Assembly (NCBI GenBank): GCA_036850595.1
Contig: CM072162.1
Coordinates: 21,828,758-21,892,757, forward strand
DNA from: Rhyacichthys aspro
Lineage: Eukaryota; Chordata; Actinopteri; Gobiiformes; Rhyacichthyidae
Length of the DNA stretch: 64,000 bases
Direction: 5' to 3'
The notes below the pieces were generated by a model that saw only the letters and a program-made list of their open reading frames with translations, did no database searches and was not told where the DNA came from. The position numbers were made by a program, and so were the translations under genes. Every line of letters begins with the position of its first letter. Within the stretch, counting starts at the first letter, position 1. Positions 1 through 10,281 of the stretch are shown here, in pieces.

Positions 1-1621
1 CAAAGAAGAACTTAAAGGGGATCTACACGATAAAGAAGGAAGTTTAATAGCTGCAGATAAAGTGTATTTTCAGCTGAATATGTCTTTTAACAGAGAAACA
101 GCTGAAAAAAGAAAAGCATCAACAGAGAAAAGGGAGGCAACGTAAAACACAGATAAATACTGTCAATTCAATCACGTAATGTTTAACGAGGAGGAGATAA
201 TTGTCGTCCTGACGCTGAAGTCACAGCTAAGCTAACGCTAAACTCTAAACTTCAGTTTGGTCAAATGGATTAGTATTTTGGAGGAAAAACTGGTCTGGTT
301 TTATTTTTTAATAAAAGAGAAGCAGGAGAGGCTGATTTTGGAGGAGAGTGGAGTCTGAGAAAGAGACAAAAAAAAGAACATCAGGGAGTAGAGATTTAAA
401 GTGAGTTATCTTTGTGTAAAAAAAAAGGGTTAAGACTGATAAAACTGGGTTAAGAGCAACATAATAACCCTCTGGACCTGAACAGAGCTGGGACTCCCAC
501 AGCTCGGTGCCTCTCTCTGCACAGATCTGATCAAAAACAAATATAAACTCTGACTCAACAGTTTGTCTCTGGGACTTTACAGCTAACATCCACCTGCTGC
601 AGCGATAAGAGTCCAGAGTGACTCCAAATACACCCGTCTACAGCTGTCAGAGTTCCCTCGCTCGGTGGGAAAGTATTATTAGAGCGACTGCTGTAGGTCT
701 CAGTGAAGGACAGTCACAGAGACGGCTTTAGACGAGTTTAGTGTTAAAGTTAAGGCTGGAGCATGTTTACTGCAGCAGCATCAAGCTCAAATAGAAAAAT
801 TAGAGAGAGATATCGGTAATTGTGGCAAGACAAAGATGTTTTTCAGAATAAAATGGACAAAAAAGCTGGAAGAAGCTATGCATTAGTAAAACATTCAAGT
901 TAGAATGTTATTTTTTATCAAATTGTGACATAAATAAATGGAAAAATACAAAATAAAGACCACAGTGTGAACACTTAACACCTGTCAGTGGCCTCTGGAT
1001 TCAACTTTTATTGTGTTGTTGAGGGTGAATATAAAGGTTTATGTAATTATGAGTGGAGTCAAGTCAATAATATCCTCAAAGATGTTGTGTTGAAAGAAGG
1101 AAAACGGATAAGAGTAAAGCTTTGTGCTCAGGACTCGACAGAAGATCGATTACAACCGTCTCAGATCAGCTCCAAATGTCTCTCTGACGTTAAAACTACA
1201 GATCCATCAAACACGAAACAATTCAAGTGACTCCTGGTGTTATTCTGATCTCTGCTGTATGTCAGATTTACAAACAAGCACTAATACAGGTGTTTAAATA
1301 CACTTTTACTGTGTGCACACCTGTACCTTTAGCATTTGACTCGTGGAAACATAAGAAAAGTCTATGTAATGCACTTCTAAACAAGACTTTCTGAAGCTTT
1401 TACATCTCCAGACTCCTCACAGACAGGGATCTATAATAAATAACTCACTTTATAAACAACAAACAGAACTATTTACTGTTAAAAGACTAGACTTTTTGAG
1501 CGTGAGGTGTGAGCAGGTGGTGTTAGTTCGGCTTTAGTGCAGTTTGGATGAGGTCTAGAGGGTCGTGGGTGTGTGAGGGGCTCGTGTGGTGCACAGTGAG
1601 TGGGTGCAGCAGCCTGCGGTC
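1..1621 (-). other. slc1a4: slc1a4 intron 1 (partial, 5' part)
   Basis: Everything left of the exon-1 donor is, by gene structure, intron 1 of slc1a4, whose remaining exons lie outside the window. The stretch is AT-rich with no second transporter exon visible. It carries a dispersed repeat at about 38-400. An 80-residue plus-strand reading frame at 988-1230 has no ATG start and resembles no family I recognise. Confidence 0.75.
38..400 (+). repeat. Dispersed repeat family R1, copy 1 (5'-truncated)
   Basis: From GGAAGTTTAATAGCTGCAG onward this matches, almost base for base, blocks at 41,937, 55,540 and 56,800, and in reverse complement at 25,824-25,976. This copy lacks the upstream ~170 bp present in the 41.8-kb and 56.6-kb copies. 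It retains a 3' part (GAAGCAGGAGAGG, then GACAAAAAAA) shared with 42,180-42,290. The family cannot be named from sequence alone. No reading frame is conserved, so it is probably a non-autonomous element. Confidence 0.8.
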
Positions 1622-1625
1622 ACCT
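1620..1625 (-). promoter_or_regulatory. slc1a4: Splice donor of slc1a4 exon 1
   Basis: On the minus strand the sequence reads CCAG then GTGACC. The exon's last base is at 1624 and the GT occupies 1623-1622. Reading on in frame hits a stop immediately, which confirms that translation must leave here. Confidence 0.85.
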
Positions 1626-2129
1626 GGCCAGGTCCAGGAAGGAGTCGGCGGTCTCCTTGTCGCTGCTGACGCTCTCCAGACTCAGGTGGTTGGTGTTGAG
1701 CGCCCCCGCGCCCACTCCGGGTTTAATGATGAAGGCGAGCGCGACCCCGATACTGGACGCGATCAGGGTGGTCACCAGGAAGTACCCCACCGCGATGCCC
1801 CCCAGTTTACCCAGGGAGCGCGTGTCCAGGCTGGCGGCTCCGGACACGAGGCTGCACACCACGAGCGGCAGGATGATCATCTTGAGCATGCGCAGCAACA
1901 TCTCACCCGGGAACGCGAAGTACGTCATTTGCGCCTTGGTCAGGTCCATGGAGCGCACCGCCATCCCGAGCCCCACGCCCACGAGGACCCCCGACACGGT
2001 CAAGATCACGAGCAGGTTCTTCTTCAGGAACTCCACGAGCCTCTTCCTCCGCGTGGTCTTCTCCAGGATGGGCTCCGTGGACGTGGACTCCGGCAGCGCG
2101 TGGCCGTTCAGTTCGCTCTTCTTCTCCAT
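1624..2129 (-). CDS. slc1a4: Neutral amino acid transporter A (ASCT1), first coding exon
   Basis: SLC1A4 is a sodium-dependent plasma-membrane exchanger of alanine, serine, cysteine and threonine (SLC1 family). This exon encodes residues 1-168 plus two bases of codon 169. The start reads MEKKSELNG, close to the mammalian N-terminus, with A at -3 and G at +4 around the ATG. Residues ~38-57 form TM1 and ~73-98 TM2, with the diagnostic FAFPGEMLLRMLKMIILPL; ~107-135 are TM3, followed by AFIIKPG. The exon ends KETADSFLDLA-AG, then a GTGACC donor, so the next codon is split in phase 2, as expected after DSFLDLAR in this family. An in-frame upstream extension to 2516 exists but passes through a GAA-repeat run of glutamates and is judged 5' UTR. 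SLC1A5 is the alternative, but the N-terminus and the sertad2 neighbour favour SLC1A4. The transporter core (HP1/HP2) lies outside the window. Confidence 0.93.
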
Positions 2130-2560
2130 CTTTGTCTCTTCTTCTTCTTCTTCTTCTTCTTCTCTGGGAGGACAGTGGGGTTCAGTCACACGCTCCACAC
2201 GCGTTTGAGGCGCGCAGTGAGCGGCGCGAGGCTGGTCCTGAGACGAGACCGAGCGCAGCAGCCAATAAACGAGCGGGACGACACACATCCAGAGAGAGAC
2301 ATGCGCACAAAACACACCGGCTTCTGTCCGGGGCAAATGATGCAAGAGCGGCGGAGATTGCCTGGAAATCTGGCACCGTGACACACTTTGAGCAGCTGAT
2401 CCGGGATGAAGCAGGACAGAGGCTGGAAAACCCGTCCCGCTGTCCTGTTGTCCCTCTCCAAACACGGACACACACCGTGGACAGGAAAATATCACCAGAG
2501 TCTGTTTCTGGGTCACAGTTACATCATGTTCACGGTGGAAATGTTCTGATAAGAGACAAT
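2130..2560 (-). promoter_or_regulatory. slc1a4: slc1a4 5' UTR / core promoter region
   Basis: GC- and CpG-richer sequence lies directly upstream of the slc1a4 ATG, in contrast to the AT-rich surroundings. It starts with a (TTC/GAA)n tract in the 5' UTR. No TATA box was obvious. The transcription start cannot be fixed from sequence alone. Confidence 0.5.
2137..2163. repeat. (TTC/GAA)n microsatellite in slc1a4 5' UTR
   Basis: About nine TTC units lie 8 bp upstream of the start codon. In the minus-strand frame they would encode a run of glutamates if translation began upstream. The tract is likely length-polymorphic. Confidence 0.9.
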
Positions 2561-2652
2561 ACAGGGATGAGGCGCGGCGGGGTCTTTCTTTCCTCTTTTC
2601 TTTCTTTCTTCCGTTCGTCCATCATTCATTAAAACATAAAACCTGAGGCGGT

Positions 2653-2975
2653 TTGGTCCTGGTTTTAGTCCTGGTTTAATCCGAGTTTGGACCTGGTTTA
2701 GTCCTGGTTTAGTCCTGGTTTTAGTCCTGGTTTAATCCGAGTTTGGACCTGGTTTAGTCCTGGTTTAGTCCTGGTTTTAGTCTTGGTTTAATCCTAGTTT
2801 GGACCTGGTTTAGTCCTAGTTCTGACTTGGATTGCAGTTGGTTTAGTTTTGGCTTGGTTTTGGCCTTGTACCTGGTAAGTTTGACCTGTATGTGGACTTG
2901 TTTTTGGACCTGGTTTAGTCCTGGATTTAGTCCTGGTTTAGTTCTGGTTTAGTCCTGGTTTAGTCCTGGTTTATG
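2653..2975. repeat. 11-bp minisatellite with ~56-bp higher-order unit
   Basis: Tandem GGTTTAGTCCT units, with interspersed variants such as TTTAATCC and GTTTGGACC. The variant GAGTTTGG (third copy TAGTTTGG) recurs at 2683, 2739 and 2795, giving a 56-bp higher-order period of five units. Its reverse complement, AGGACTAAACC, forms the array at the right end of the window (63,835-64,000). Confidence 0.9.
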
Positions 2976-3756
2976 CCCCATTTTAGACTTGATTTGACCC
3001 TGATTTAAACTGAGCTGCTTTAGACTTGTTTTCACTCTGTTTAGGATCTGGTTTAATCATTATTACAACCTTGGTCTGTCTGTTCTTTGTCTTAATCCTG
3101 GTTTAGACCTGTTTTGGTATAAGTTCATCATTATTTTATTCACTCCTTTGTGTCCAACTCAAATGATGCAATAATTGTAGAAATTGCCCTGTTCCTCTCT
3201 TTTCTTTCCTCTGAGGTGAATAATGAAGAGTTGACTCATCGTCTCGTCTGCTGCTTTTAACAAAACTAATTAATGAAAGATCAGGCTCAGTTCAGTCTCG
3301 GTTTCTTTTTTAGTAACTTGTTCATACTCGACGTGGCTGTTTTTAAATGAGCTTTTCTTTTCTCAAGAGGTTTTTGGATATTTTGACTACTTCTCGGTGC
3401 ATTTAAACTTTATTAAACCTGGGAAAAAATGAAATGTCCAAAAGGAAAACATGAGCACTGGTCTGAAGTCTCTGGGGAACACTTTGATCAAAGCCTGTCA
3501 GCACCATGGTCAGCTCTGTGGCTCCTAGGGGGCGCTGTTTTCACATTTCCACACAAGGACACCATCATAACCTGCAATAATGAGTCTCCTTAAAAATAAT
3601 AAAGTTTAAAAATAATTAAAAAAAAATAAAATAAAAAAGTATGAGTGGATTCAAGTTTTTTCATTCTGGGATAAAAAATAAAATAAAAAAAACAGTATTT
3701 TTGATGTGGTTCTGTTCGATACTGAAGCTGTTTTATTCTCTTCAGTAGATACTTAT

Positions 3757-3925
3757 AAATAAATGTCTCCAGAGTCAGGTTTATGTATAAAACAGTTCAC
3801 AATGCTCTGTACTAATACTGTTACTGTGTAAAACCAAGTGACAGGTATTTATTATCAAATAAACTCACAGTTGTTGCAGATAAAGTACTGTCGTTGGTGC
3901 AAATCCTGAACTGCTTTAATAAACT
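3757..3925 (+). repeat. Direct repeat block, copy 1 (partner at 4846)
   Basis: Shares extended similarity with 4846-5020: AGTCAGGTTTA, then CTCTGTACTAAT, GTGTAAAACCAAGTGACA, ATCAAATAAACTCACAG and GGTGCAAATCCTGAA occur in the same order and spacing. Similarity looks about 80-85% by eye. It is an old local duplication or two insertions of one element. Confidence 0.8.
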
Positions 3926-4845
3926 TATGGAACTTAAATTTTAATTTCATATTTTTACATGATGGACAAATGCAAAGGTAAATTAATGGTAAATGTAATT
4001 TTGAAAGATTTTTTTTGACTATGTTCAACAAAAATAACCAACAATGCGCCTTTTAATATTATTTTTTGCTCATTAATATTGTTGCTTTTGTCTAGAAAAT
4101 AAAGGAGCTTTGGGGTGTTTTATAAAATCAAAATGGATCACACTCAACTACTTTAATGTCCATTTAAACATGTGGTTTATAGACAATATTTACACAATAA
4201 ATGCTGCTGAGAAATGGAGCAGAATCTGGGTCAGGGCTTGTCTTACTCAGAGTTACTGTTTGATTTTAGATAAAAAGAGGATCTTGACAGCGTTATACAG
4301 TCGATATTTGGATATTATTCCTTCAGAAAGACATAGTTTAACTTTATTTAGTCTAAATGTAGCCTCTTTAGCTTGTAGCCTTTTAGTTTTTTCACTAATT
4401 GTGGTTTTCATGGAGCAAAACGAGAAGAGTAAATAATCCGCACTTACATCTCTCGGCCACAAGAGGGCAGCAGACTACTCCTGATCAGAGGCAGCAGTGA
4501 GTGACTGATTGAACAGACTCTGGCAGAAGACTGTGTTCTTGTTCTCACTTTGCACTGAGGACGTTTTGTCCCCGGACTCTGAAGAACAATCAGTCAAACT
4601 TCACTCAACTCGAACTCAGCAAATATTACTTGAGTTTCACGACAAAATCTCTTTATGTTTGATCAGCTTCAGCAACGCTTCGTGACCACTTAAAGTAACA
4701 TGGCAGTACTTTTGTTCTTTTGTCAGGACATTATTCTACAGCATTTATGTCTGTAAAAGTAGAGGTTACATCTGTTTCTATAATATATCAGAGAATTCAT
4801 AAACAAACACAAAAAAACTTTAACATAGCCTTAAAATCAGTAAAA

Positions 4846-5020
4846 TAAATGGCTCCAAAGTCAGGTTTACACAGCTCACAATACTCTGTACTAATGCTGT
4901 TCTTGTGTAAAACCAAGTGACATGATGTAAAGAGAATATATGTCAAATAAACTCACAGTAGTAAGATAAAGAACTGTCGTCGGTGCAAATCCTGAAGAGC
5001 TGCTGCTTTAATAAACATTA
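4846..5020 (+). repeat. Direct repeat block, copy 2 (partner at 3757)
   Basis: Diverged copy of the 3757-3925 block in the same orientation, ~1.09 kb downstream, with small indels after the GTGACA motif. Confidence 0.8.
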
Positions 5021-5126
5021 TAAATATCTCACCTGTGGTCTCCAGTGGAAATAAGAAATAGTGAAAGAAAGAGTGATGGACAAGACGAGCAACATGTAAA
5101 TAATGTAAGAAAACAATGGCGTACAC

Positions 5127-5195
5127 CACACAAGTCAAACTCAAGGCCCAGGGGCCAAATGTGGCCCTTTGCAATGTTTCATGTGGCCTTCAAAT
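5127..5195 (+). mobile_element. hAT-like element, 5' terminal segment
   Basis: CACACAAGTCAAACTCAA followed by GGCCCAGGGGCCAAA matches the left end of the element at 38,390. A TCAAACTCAAGGCCC...GGCC terminus is, from memory, a recurrent non-autonomous hAT-type end in fish. No matching right terminus is found downstream, so this copy appears truncated or rearranged. Confidence 0.65.
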
Positions 5196-5304
5196 GCATT
5201 TAGAAAGTGATGTTTTTGGCAACAAGTTTTAAATGGATTTGAATCAGATTAATTTTATTTGTTCATGAAATCTTGAGCCAGTTTTTGCAACAAAGATATA
5301 TATA

Positions 5305-5650
5305 AACATGTTCAAATCCAACTAAAACCTGTTCAAATCCAAATAAAACCTGTTCAAATCCATGTAAAACCTGTTCAAATCCAAATAAAACATGTTCAAA
5401 TCCAAATAAAACATGTTCAAATTCAAATAAAACATGTTCAAATCCAACTAAATCCTGTTCAAATCCATCTAAAACTGTTCAAATCCAAATAAAACCTGTT
5501 CAAATCCATGTAAAACCTGTTCAAATCCAAATAAAACATGTTCAAATCCAAATAAAACATGTTCAAATCCAAATAAAACATGTTCAAATCCAAATAAAAC
5601 ATGTTCAAATCCAAATAAAACATGTTCAAATCCAACTAAAACCTGTTGAA
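5305..5650. repeat. 21-bp minisatellite, array 1
   Basis: About 16 units of TGTTCAAATCCAAATAAAAC plus one base, 21 bp long, with AAC/ATG/AAA variants. The unit is a multiple of three, so the array stays open in some frames and yields a spurious seven-residue GFEHVLF repeat on the minus strand. Isolated units recur at 5809-5845. The same satellite forms arrays at 38.5 and 51.3 kb. Confidence 0.95.
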
Positions 5651-6119
5651 ACCTGGAGAAATCTCGCCTCATGTCTCATTTATTTAGTTAAATTTTAGAC
5701 TAATATGAGATATAATTTACTCAAGCAATAAAATCAACAGATAATTGATCACAAAGAATAAGTAATACAATGAAAAACAAGGCAGATTTTACTTTAAGAA
5801 TGAAGAATTCAAATCGAAGTAAAACCTGTTCAAATCCAACATAAACTTTCCTCTCGTCAAACGTGGCTCTCGCAGTAAAAAGTTTGGACAGGATTCCACT
5901 TTCACATTTAAAACAAGATCTTTTTCATAAATGTTTGTGCTTCTGTGGAAACGTGAGTGTGCTTCTCCTCCAGCGGTGCTCAGTCTGTTTCTTTAACGAC
6001 AGACAAATGTCCTGTAACGTCTCTAAACCCAGAGTGAGACTGAAGCGGTGACTGTCGAGATATGAACAGACACTGCTGCCTCTGTCTGGTGGCCTCCGTC
6101 TCTGTGCCTTGTCCTCACT

Positions 6120-6340
6120 GACCTCAGCGGCTGTTGCTAAGTTGAGCTAAACTTTCCCTCCCTCCCCCCGAAGAGACACCGCGTCCCCCGTCCCCTCAGA
6201 CGCAGCTGTGCGGCCTGAATGCTGCTGGAAATAACCGCAGGCTGCAGATCGGAGACACGGCTCTTTAACGGCGGCTAATGCTGGCCCCGCGCCGGTTCAA
6301 ACTGGAACAAAAACACAAGATAAAACCCAACAGAGTAAAG
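6120..6340. other. GC/CpG-rich block abutting the tandem duplication
   Basis: Compositionally distinct from its AT-rich neighbours, with several CpGs (ACCGCG, GGCGGC, CCCGCGCCGG) and a pyrimidine-rich start (CCTCCCTCCCCCCG). It ends exactly where the duplicated 3.3-kb unit begins. No reading frame or splice structure was recognised. It may be an old promoter or enhancer. Confidence 0.35.
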
Positions 6341-6887
6341 ACCGGGGTTTGAAACGGAGGCAGAAGACAGCGAGGGGCAAAAGAAAGTGGAGAGAGAGCA
6401 GTAAAATGTGACGAAAGAGGCAACAAACACAGTATTGACCGGCGTTTAAAAAGGAAAAGATTACATTAAAGGTGCAGGTTTTTGTGACATCTAGTGGTCA
6501 CATGGTTGTATTTACACAATTCAATCTTTTTAATCTATAATCTGGAGAAGTTATGGTTCAGTGTCCAGAAACATCTAAGAAGACAAGTCCAAAAGTTGTT
6601 TCTATATGTTATAAATCGTATTTGTATAAAGTCTTCTCATATAACTGTGTATTTTGATAGATTTGAACATCATTGCTATATTTTTTAACGTTATAGAACA
6701 TTTTTTGTACATTTTGCAAGTAAATATTGCATTATCACCTCAAAAAACACTTTCAAAAACGTGATTTTGTTGTTAATAATTAATATAAAATCTCCTGTTT
6801 GTGAGAGTCTGCAGTAAACATAAGACAGTTTCTGGTTTATTCACGGCTTTCTCAACATTTTTGTTTGTGGTTTTCTTTTCTTTCTCC

Positions 6888-7003
6888 AGGGTAAGGATTA
6901 TCTATTGTCCAAACAACAGCAGTCCAAAGTGTCTCGAAAGTGGTACATTTCTCTTTTTGGAGACACTTTGGACCCTTTTGGTGGAAACAGCACTTAAAAA
7001 TGT
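6888..7003 (-). mobile_element. R2 MITE fragment in copy A
   Basis: Read on the minus strand: GTTTCCACCAAAAGGGTCC, AAGTGTCTCCAAAAAG, then GGACAATAGATAATCC. This is the module order seen at 40.7, 43.3 and 46.2 kb. Confidence 0.65.
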
Positions 7004-9126
7004 ATTTGTACAATTTCACAAATTTTACAGGACGGACAAATGCAAAGAGTGTTTTTATCATAAACTTTTTTTTAAACTTTTTTTTGAGTATGTACTACAA
7101 AAATTTGCTTTGTGTCTAATAAACATACTCTGGATTTTTCTTCCTAAAGGTTCTAAAATTAAAAAAAATAATTAAAATATATAAATAAAATAACGTTTTT
7201 ACATTTGTCCTCAAAAAGTGCTGTTCAATGAATTAAAACAGATTACGTCTTTGATATTAAAAAACAAAACAAAACAAAACCATTACATCATTATTCTATC
7301 TTTTTTTTAGGTTTTTCTCTTCACCATTTTCTCTGTTTCTGTTCTAAAACAAACCAAATATTTAATAGTTTCTAAAGTATTCTGGTTAAATTACAAAGTT
7401 AAAGTCAAAAACCCCAAACACGACAAAGACGCGACACAGATGACATTTCTCTTTTTACAGTTTATTGTATATATATATTTATATATATATAAAACTACAA
7501 AAGTAAGACTGTTTCAAATTGATAGACAGCTGTCCATTTATCTCATATACTATATATATCTATTTATATATATTATCTACAGTCCATACTTTGATCCCGT
7601 TACAGTGATCAGCTGATATTTCTCTGTGTTGTGTGTGTATTGCATAGAAAAAGGCACAGCTCTGAGGTCTGTGAGAAAACAGCCTCGACCCGACGACGGC
7701 GCTAAAACCATTCAGTAACAAACACTGATGCAGGAGTCTCCAATGTCGCTCGAATATGTACATTATACTTTTGGCATTGAAGTCTGGGACAGGCTTTGGA
7801 GTCTTGACATCTGGGCTTTGTGAGTTTACAGACGGTAGAAGAAGAGCGGACCAACGGACTCAAAACGGAGCCGAGGAAACGTGGAAGTGGATACAGCAGG
7901 AAGTGATGGCCGTATTTAGAGAAAGGCTCCAGTTTCAGATAAATAAGAGTCTGTGTAGCTTGTGATGCTAACGGGGTTTGAAGCATGTATGGGAGACGCT
8001 GTATAAGGTCTGGCTCAGAGAAGAATACAGTAATTATGTTTCTATTCCAGTCAAAAAAATATTAAGATTTCTACAGAGGAAATTGCTGTGAAGGGAAGGG
8101 ATGGCTGGCAATGCTATTTTAACAACTTTATGTCTCTGAAGCTAGCGTTGGAGTTTTAAAAGTGCGTTCTAATTCACTGCAGTTATAAATGTCATAGTTT
8201 TCTTCCAGAGATTAGAAAATTTTGTCCAAAAAACAAACATTTTCATTTCACAGTTCACTTTTGGACTTCCAAGAACAACCATTTTGTTTGTCTCTGTTTT
8301 AGTATTAGCTCCTAAAACATTAGCATAGACGCTCCGCTAAAACCAAAGATATATTTTCTCATAAAACATATAAAAATTAAACTTGGGGCTTCTTATCATC
8401 AATACTGGAGACATCTTGAGTCCTGATGTGGTTAAATTCATGTTTTTGATTCAGTTGTTTTCAGATTTTGGTTTAATGTCTCAATATAAGCTCTGTCCAT
8501 GAGTTTAGTCCTGGATTTAGTCTTAGTTTAACCTGGGTTTAGTCCTAATATAGTGTAATTTCTGGCTTTAGTCTTGGTATAAAACTGTTTTCAGCATGAA
8601 TTCTACTCTTTGGTCGTTTTATCTCAATGCAGACCTAGGTTTAGCTCTGGTTTAGTCCAATTTTAGCAGAAACTTCCTCATTAGTCACTGATTCCTTGGT
8701 CCATTCTTCTTCTACTGTCTATGGTATTGCTGCATGAACTATACGCCTTGAAATGGGACATTAAAATGGTACAAAAACAACGTAAAAACCTGTGGCCATC
8801 ACCACACAAAACAAGATCAATCAAAACAAACAAATTAATAATAATAATAATAATAATAATATAACAACTACCGATGGATATAAAAATGGCTTCCACCCAT
8901 GTTTCATTCCCTCAGATACAATCGTAAATATCTGAAGTACATTCCTACTCATTCTGTACACACATATACAATCCAAAGGTTCACTTCAAAAATAAATATA
9001 TTTACACAGAAAACAGAGAAAACAATAAATAACTTCATTGACAAAAACGAGCAAAAACAATAGTAGTGAGAGACGCAGTGACACAGGCCGCTATGAATTC
9101 AGTTAAGGTCTGAGCCGATGATCATA

Positions 9127-9386
9127 AATTGACATATCGCTAAGCCCCGCCCACTTCGGCAGCTGATACGAGACATTTTAGAAGAAAAAAAAAAGAGCCT
9201 TGTTTCACACAGTGGTCTTCAAAATGGTCCGTGGTTAACACATGGAGCTAACGCGGTCGTTTCCCGAGTGTAAATCTGAATAAAACCTCAGAAAAGTCAC
9301 ACGTTTTGGTGCTTTTCGATCGAGTAGCTGCAAGGAATGTGATTGGCTCGTGATGTTGGAAGGCGGGGCTTAGCGATAGTTCAATT
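9127..9386. mobile_element. 260-bp inverted-repeat (MITE-like) element, copy A
   Basis: Ends in 25-bp inverted repeats: AATTGACATATCGCTAAGCC continuing CCGCC at 9127-9151, and its reverse complement with two mismatches at 9362-9386. The interior has no reading frame. AATT sits at both outer ends and A/T-rich bases flank it, so the exact target duplication is unclear. Confidence 0.75.
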
Positions 9387-9469
9387 AAAGCAGGTCTGAG
9401 CATCACCTCGGCCGCGCTGCTGGGACTTATTCATACGTTAGCAAGGTTTATGAGACAGATTTGGATATT

Positions 9470-9545
9470 ACCGATGTATCGAGATATCGCCGTATCGTGA
9501 TATTATCGCTGTATCGTGATATTATCGCTGTATCGTGATATCGTG
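9470..9545. repeat. Short GTATCGTGATAT tandem (repeated in copy B)
   Basis: Two to three ~20-bp units built on GCTGTATCGTGATATTATC near the right end of duplication copy A. An identical run occurs at 12,788-12,863. Confidence 0.8.
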
Positions 9546-10166
9546 GACTGTCAGTAATCGTATCATGTACCATCTGATTTAATTTTGATGGACTAAGTCA
9601 AAGTTAATTGCTTTAAATTGACCGGGGTTTGTAACGGAGGCAGAAGACAGCGAGGGGCAAAAGAAAGTGGAGAGAGAGCAGTAAAATGTGACGAAAGAGG
9701 CAACAAACACAGTATTGACCAGCGTTTAAAAAGGAAAAGATTACATTAAAGGGGCAGGTTTTTGTGACATCTAGTGGTCACATGGTTGTATTTACACAAT
9801 TCAATCTTTTCAATCTATAATCTGGAGAAGTTATGGTTGAGTGTCCAGAAACATCTAAGAAGACAAGTCCAAAAGTTGTTTCTATATGTTATGAATCGTA
9901 TTTGTATAAAGTCTTCTCATATAACTGTGTATTTTGACAGATTTGAACATCATTGCTATATTTTTTAACGTTACAGAACATTTTTTGTACATTTTGCAAG
10001 TAAATATTGCATTATCACCTCAAAAAACACTTTCAAAAACGTGATTTTGTTGTTAATAATTAATATAAAATCTCCTGTTTGTGAGAGTCTGCAGTAAACA
10101 TAAGACAGTTTCTGGTTTATTCACAGCTTTCTCAACATTTTGTTTGTGGTTTTCTTTTCTTTCTCC

Positions 10167-10281
10167 AGGGTAAGGATTATCTATCGTCCAAACAACAGCA
10201 GTCCAAAGTGTCTCGAAAGTGGTACATTTCTCTTTTTGGGGACACTTTGGACCCTTTTGGTGGAAACAGCACTTAAAAATG
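10167..10281 (-). mobile_element. R2 MITE fragment in copy B
   Basis: Duplicate of the 6888-7003 fragment, differing by a few substitutions, one of which changes ATTGTCC to ATCGTCC. Confidence 0.65.

Larger units (their letters stand above)
2976..5126. other. AT-rich gene-free stretch with a duplicated ~170-bp block
   Basis: No supportable gene. It contains poly-A/TAAA runs near 3590-3690 and the direct repeat pair listed separately. Plus- and minus-strand frames at 4110-4462 overlap each other on opposite strands and look like chance frames in low-complexity DNA. Confidence 0.6.
6341..9620 (+). repeat. Tandem segmental duplication, copy A (3,280 bp)
   Basis: Starts ACCGGGGTTT and ends TTTAAATTG. 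The whole block is repeated head-to-tail at 9621-12,938. It includes a tail of family R3 (6468), an R2-type MITE fragment (6888-7003), TA-rich runs, an AAT microsatellite (8839-8860) and a 260-bp inverted-repeat element. It contains no supportable gene; the small frames within it appear twice only because the DNA is duplicated. Confidence 0.97.

Noticed and set aside
988..1230. 80-residue plus-strand frame in the slc1a4 intron
   Set aside because: No ATG start, no recognisable domain, no splice signals examined that would make it an exon.
1548..2381. Long plus-strand reading frame (277 residues) across the slc1a4 exon
   Set aside because: Antisense shadow of the GC-rich slc1a4 exon; compositionally biased product with no domain, while the minus strand encodes a clear transporter.
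2130..2516. N-terminal extension of slc1a4 upstream of MEKKSEL
   Set aside because: Passes through the GAA microsatellite, has no family similarity, and the downstream ATG has a good context and the family's usual start.
5469..5672. Protein of repeated GFEHVLF units
   Set aside because: By-product of a 21-bp minisatellite, whose unit length keeps the frame open.
8681..8896. 71-residue frame with poly-isoleucine (and its copy at 11,999-12,214)
   Set aside because: The isoleucines come from an AAT microsatellite; present twice only because of the tandem duplication.
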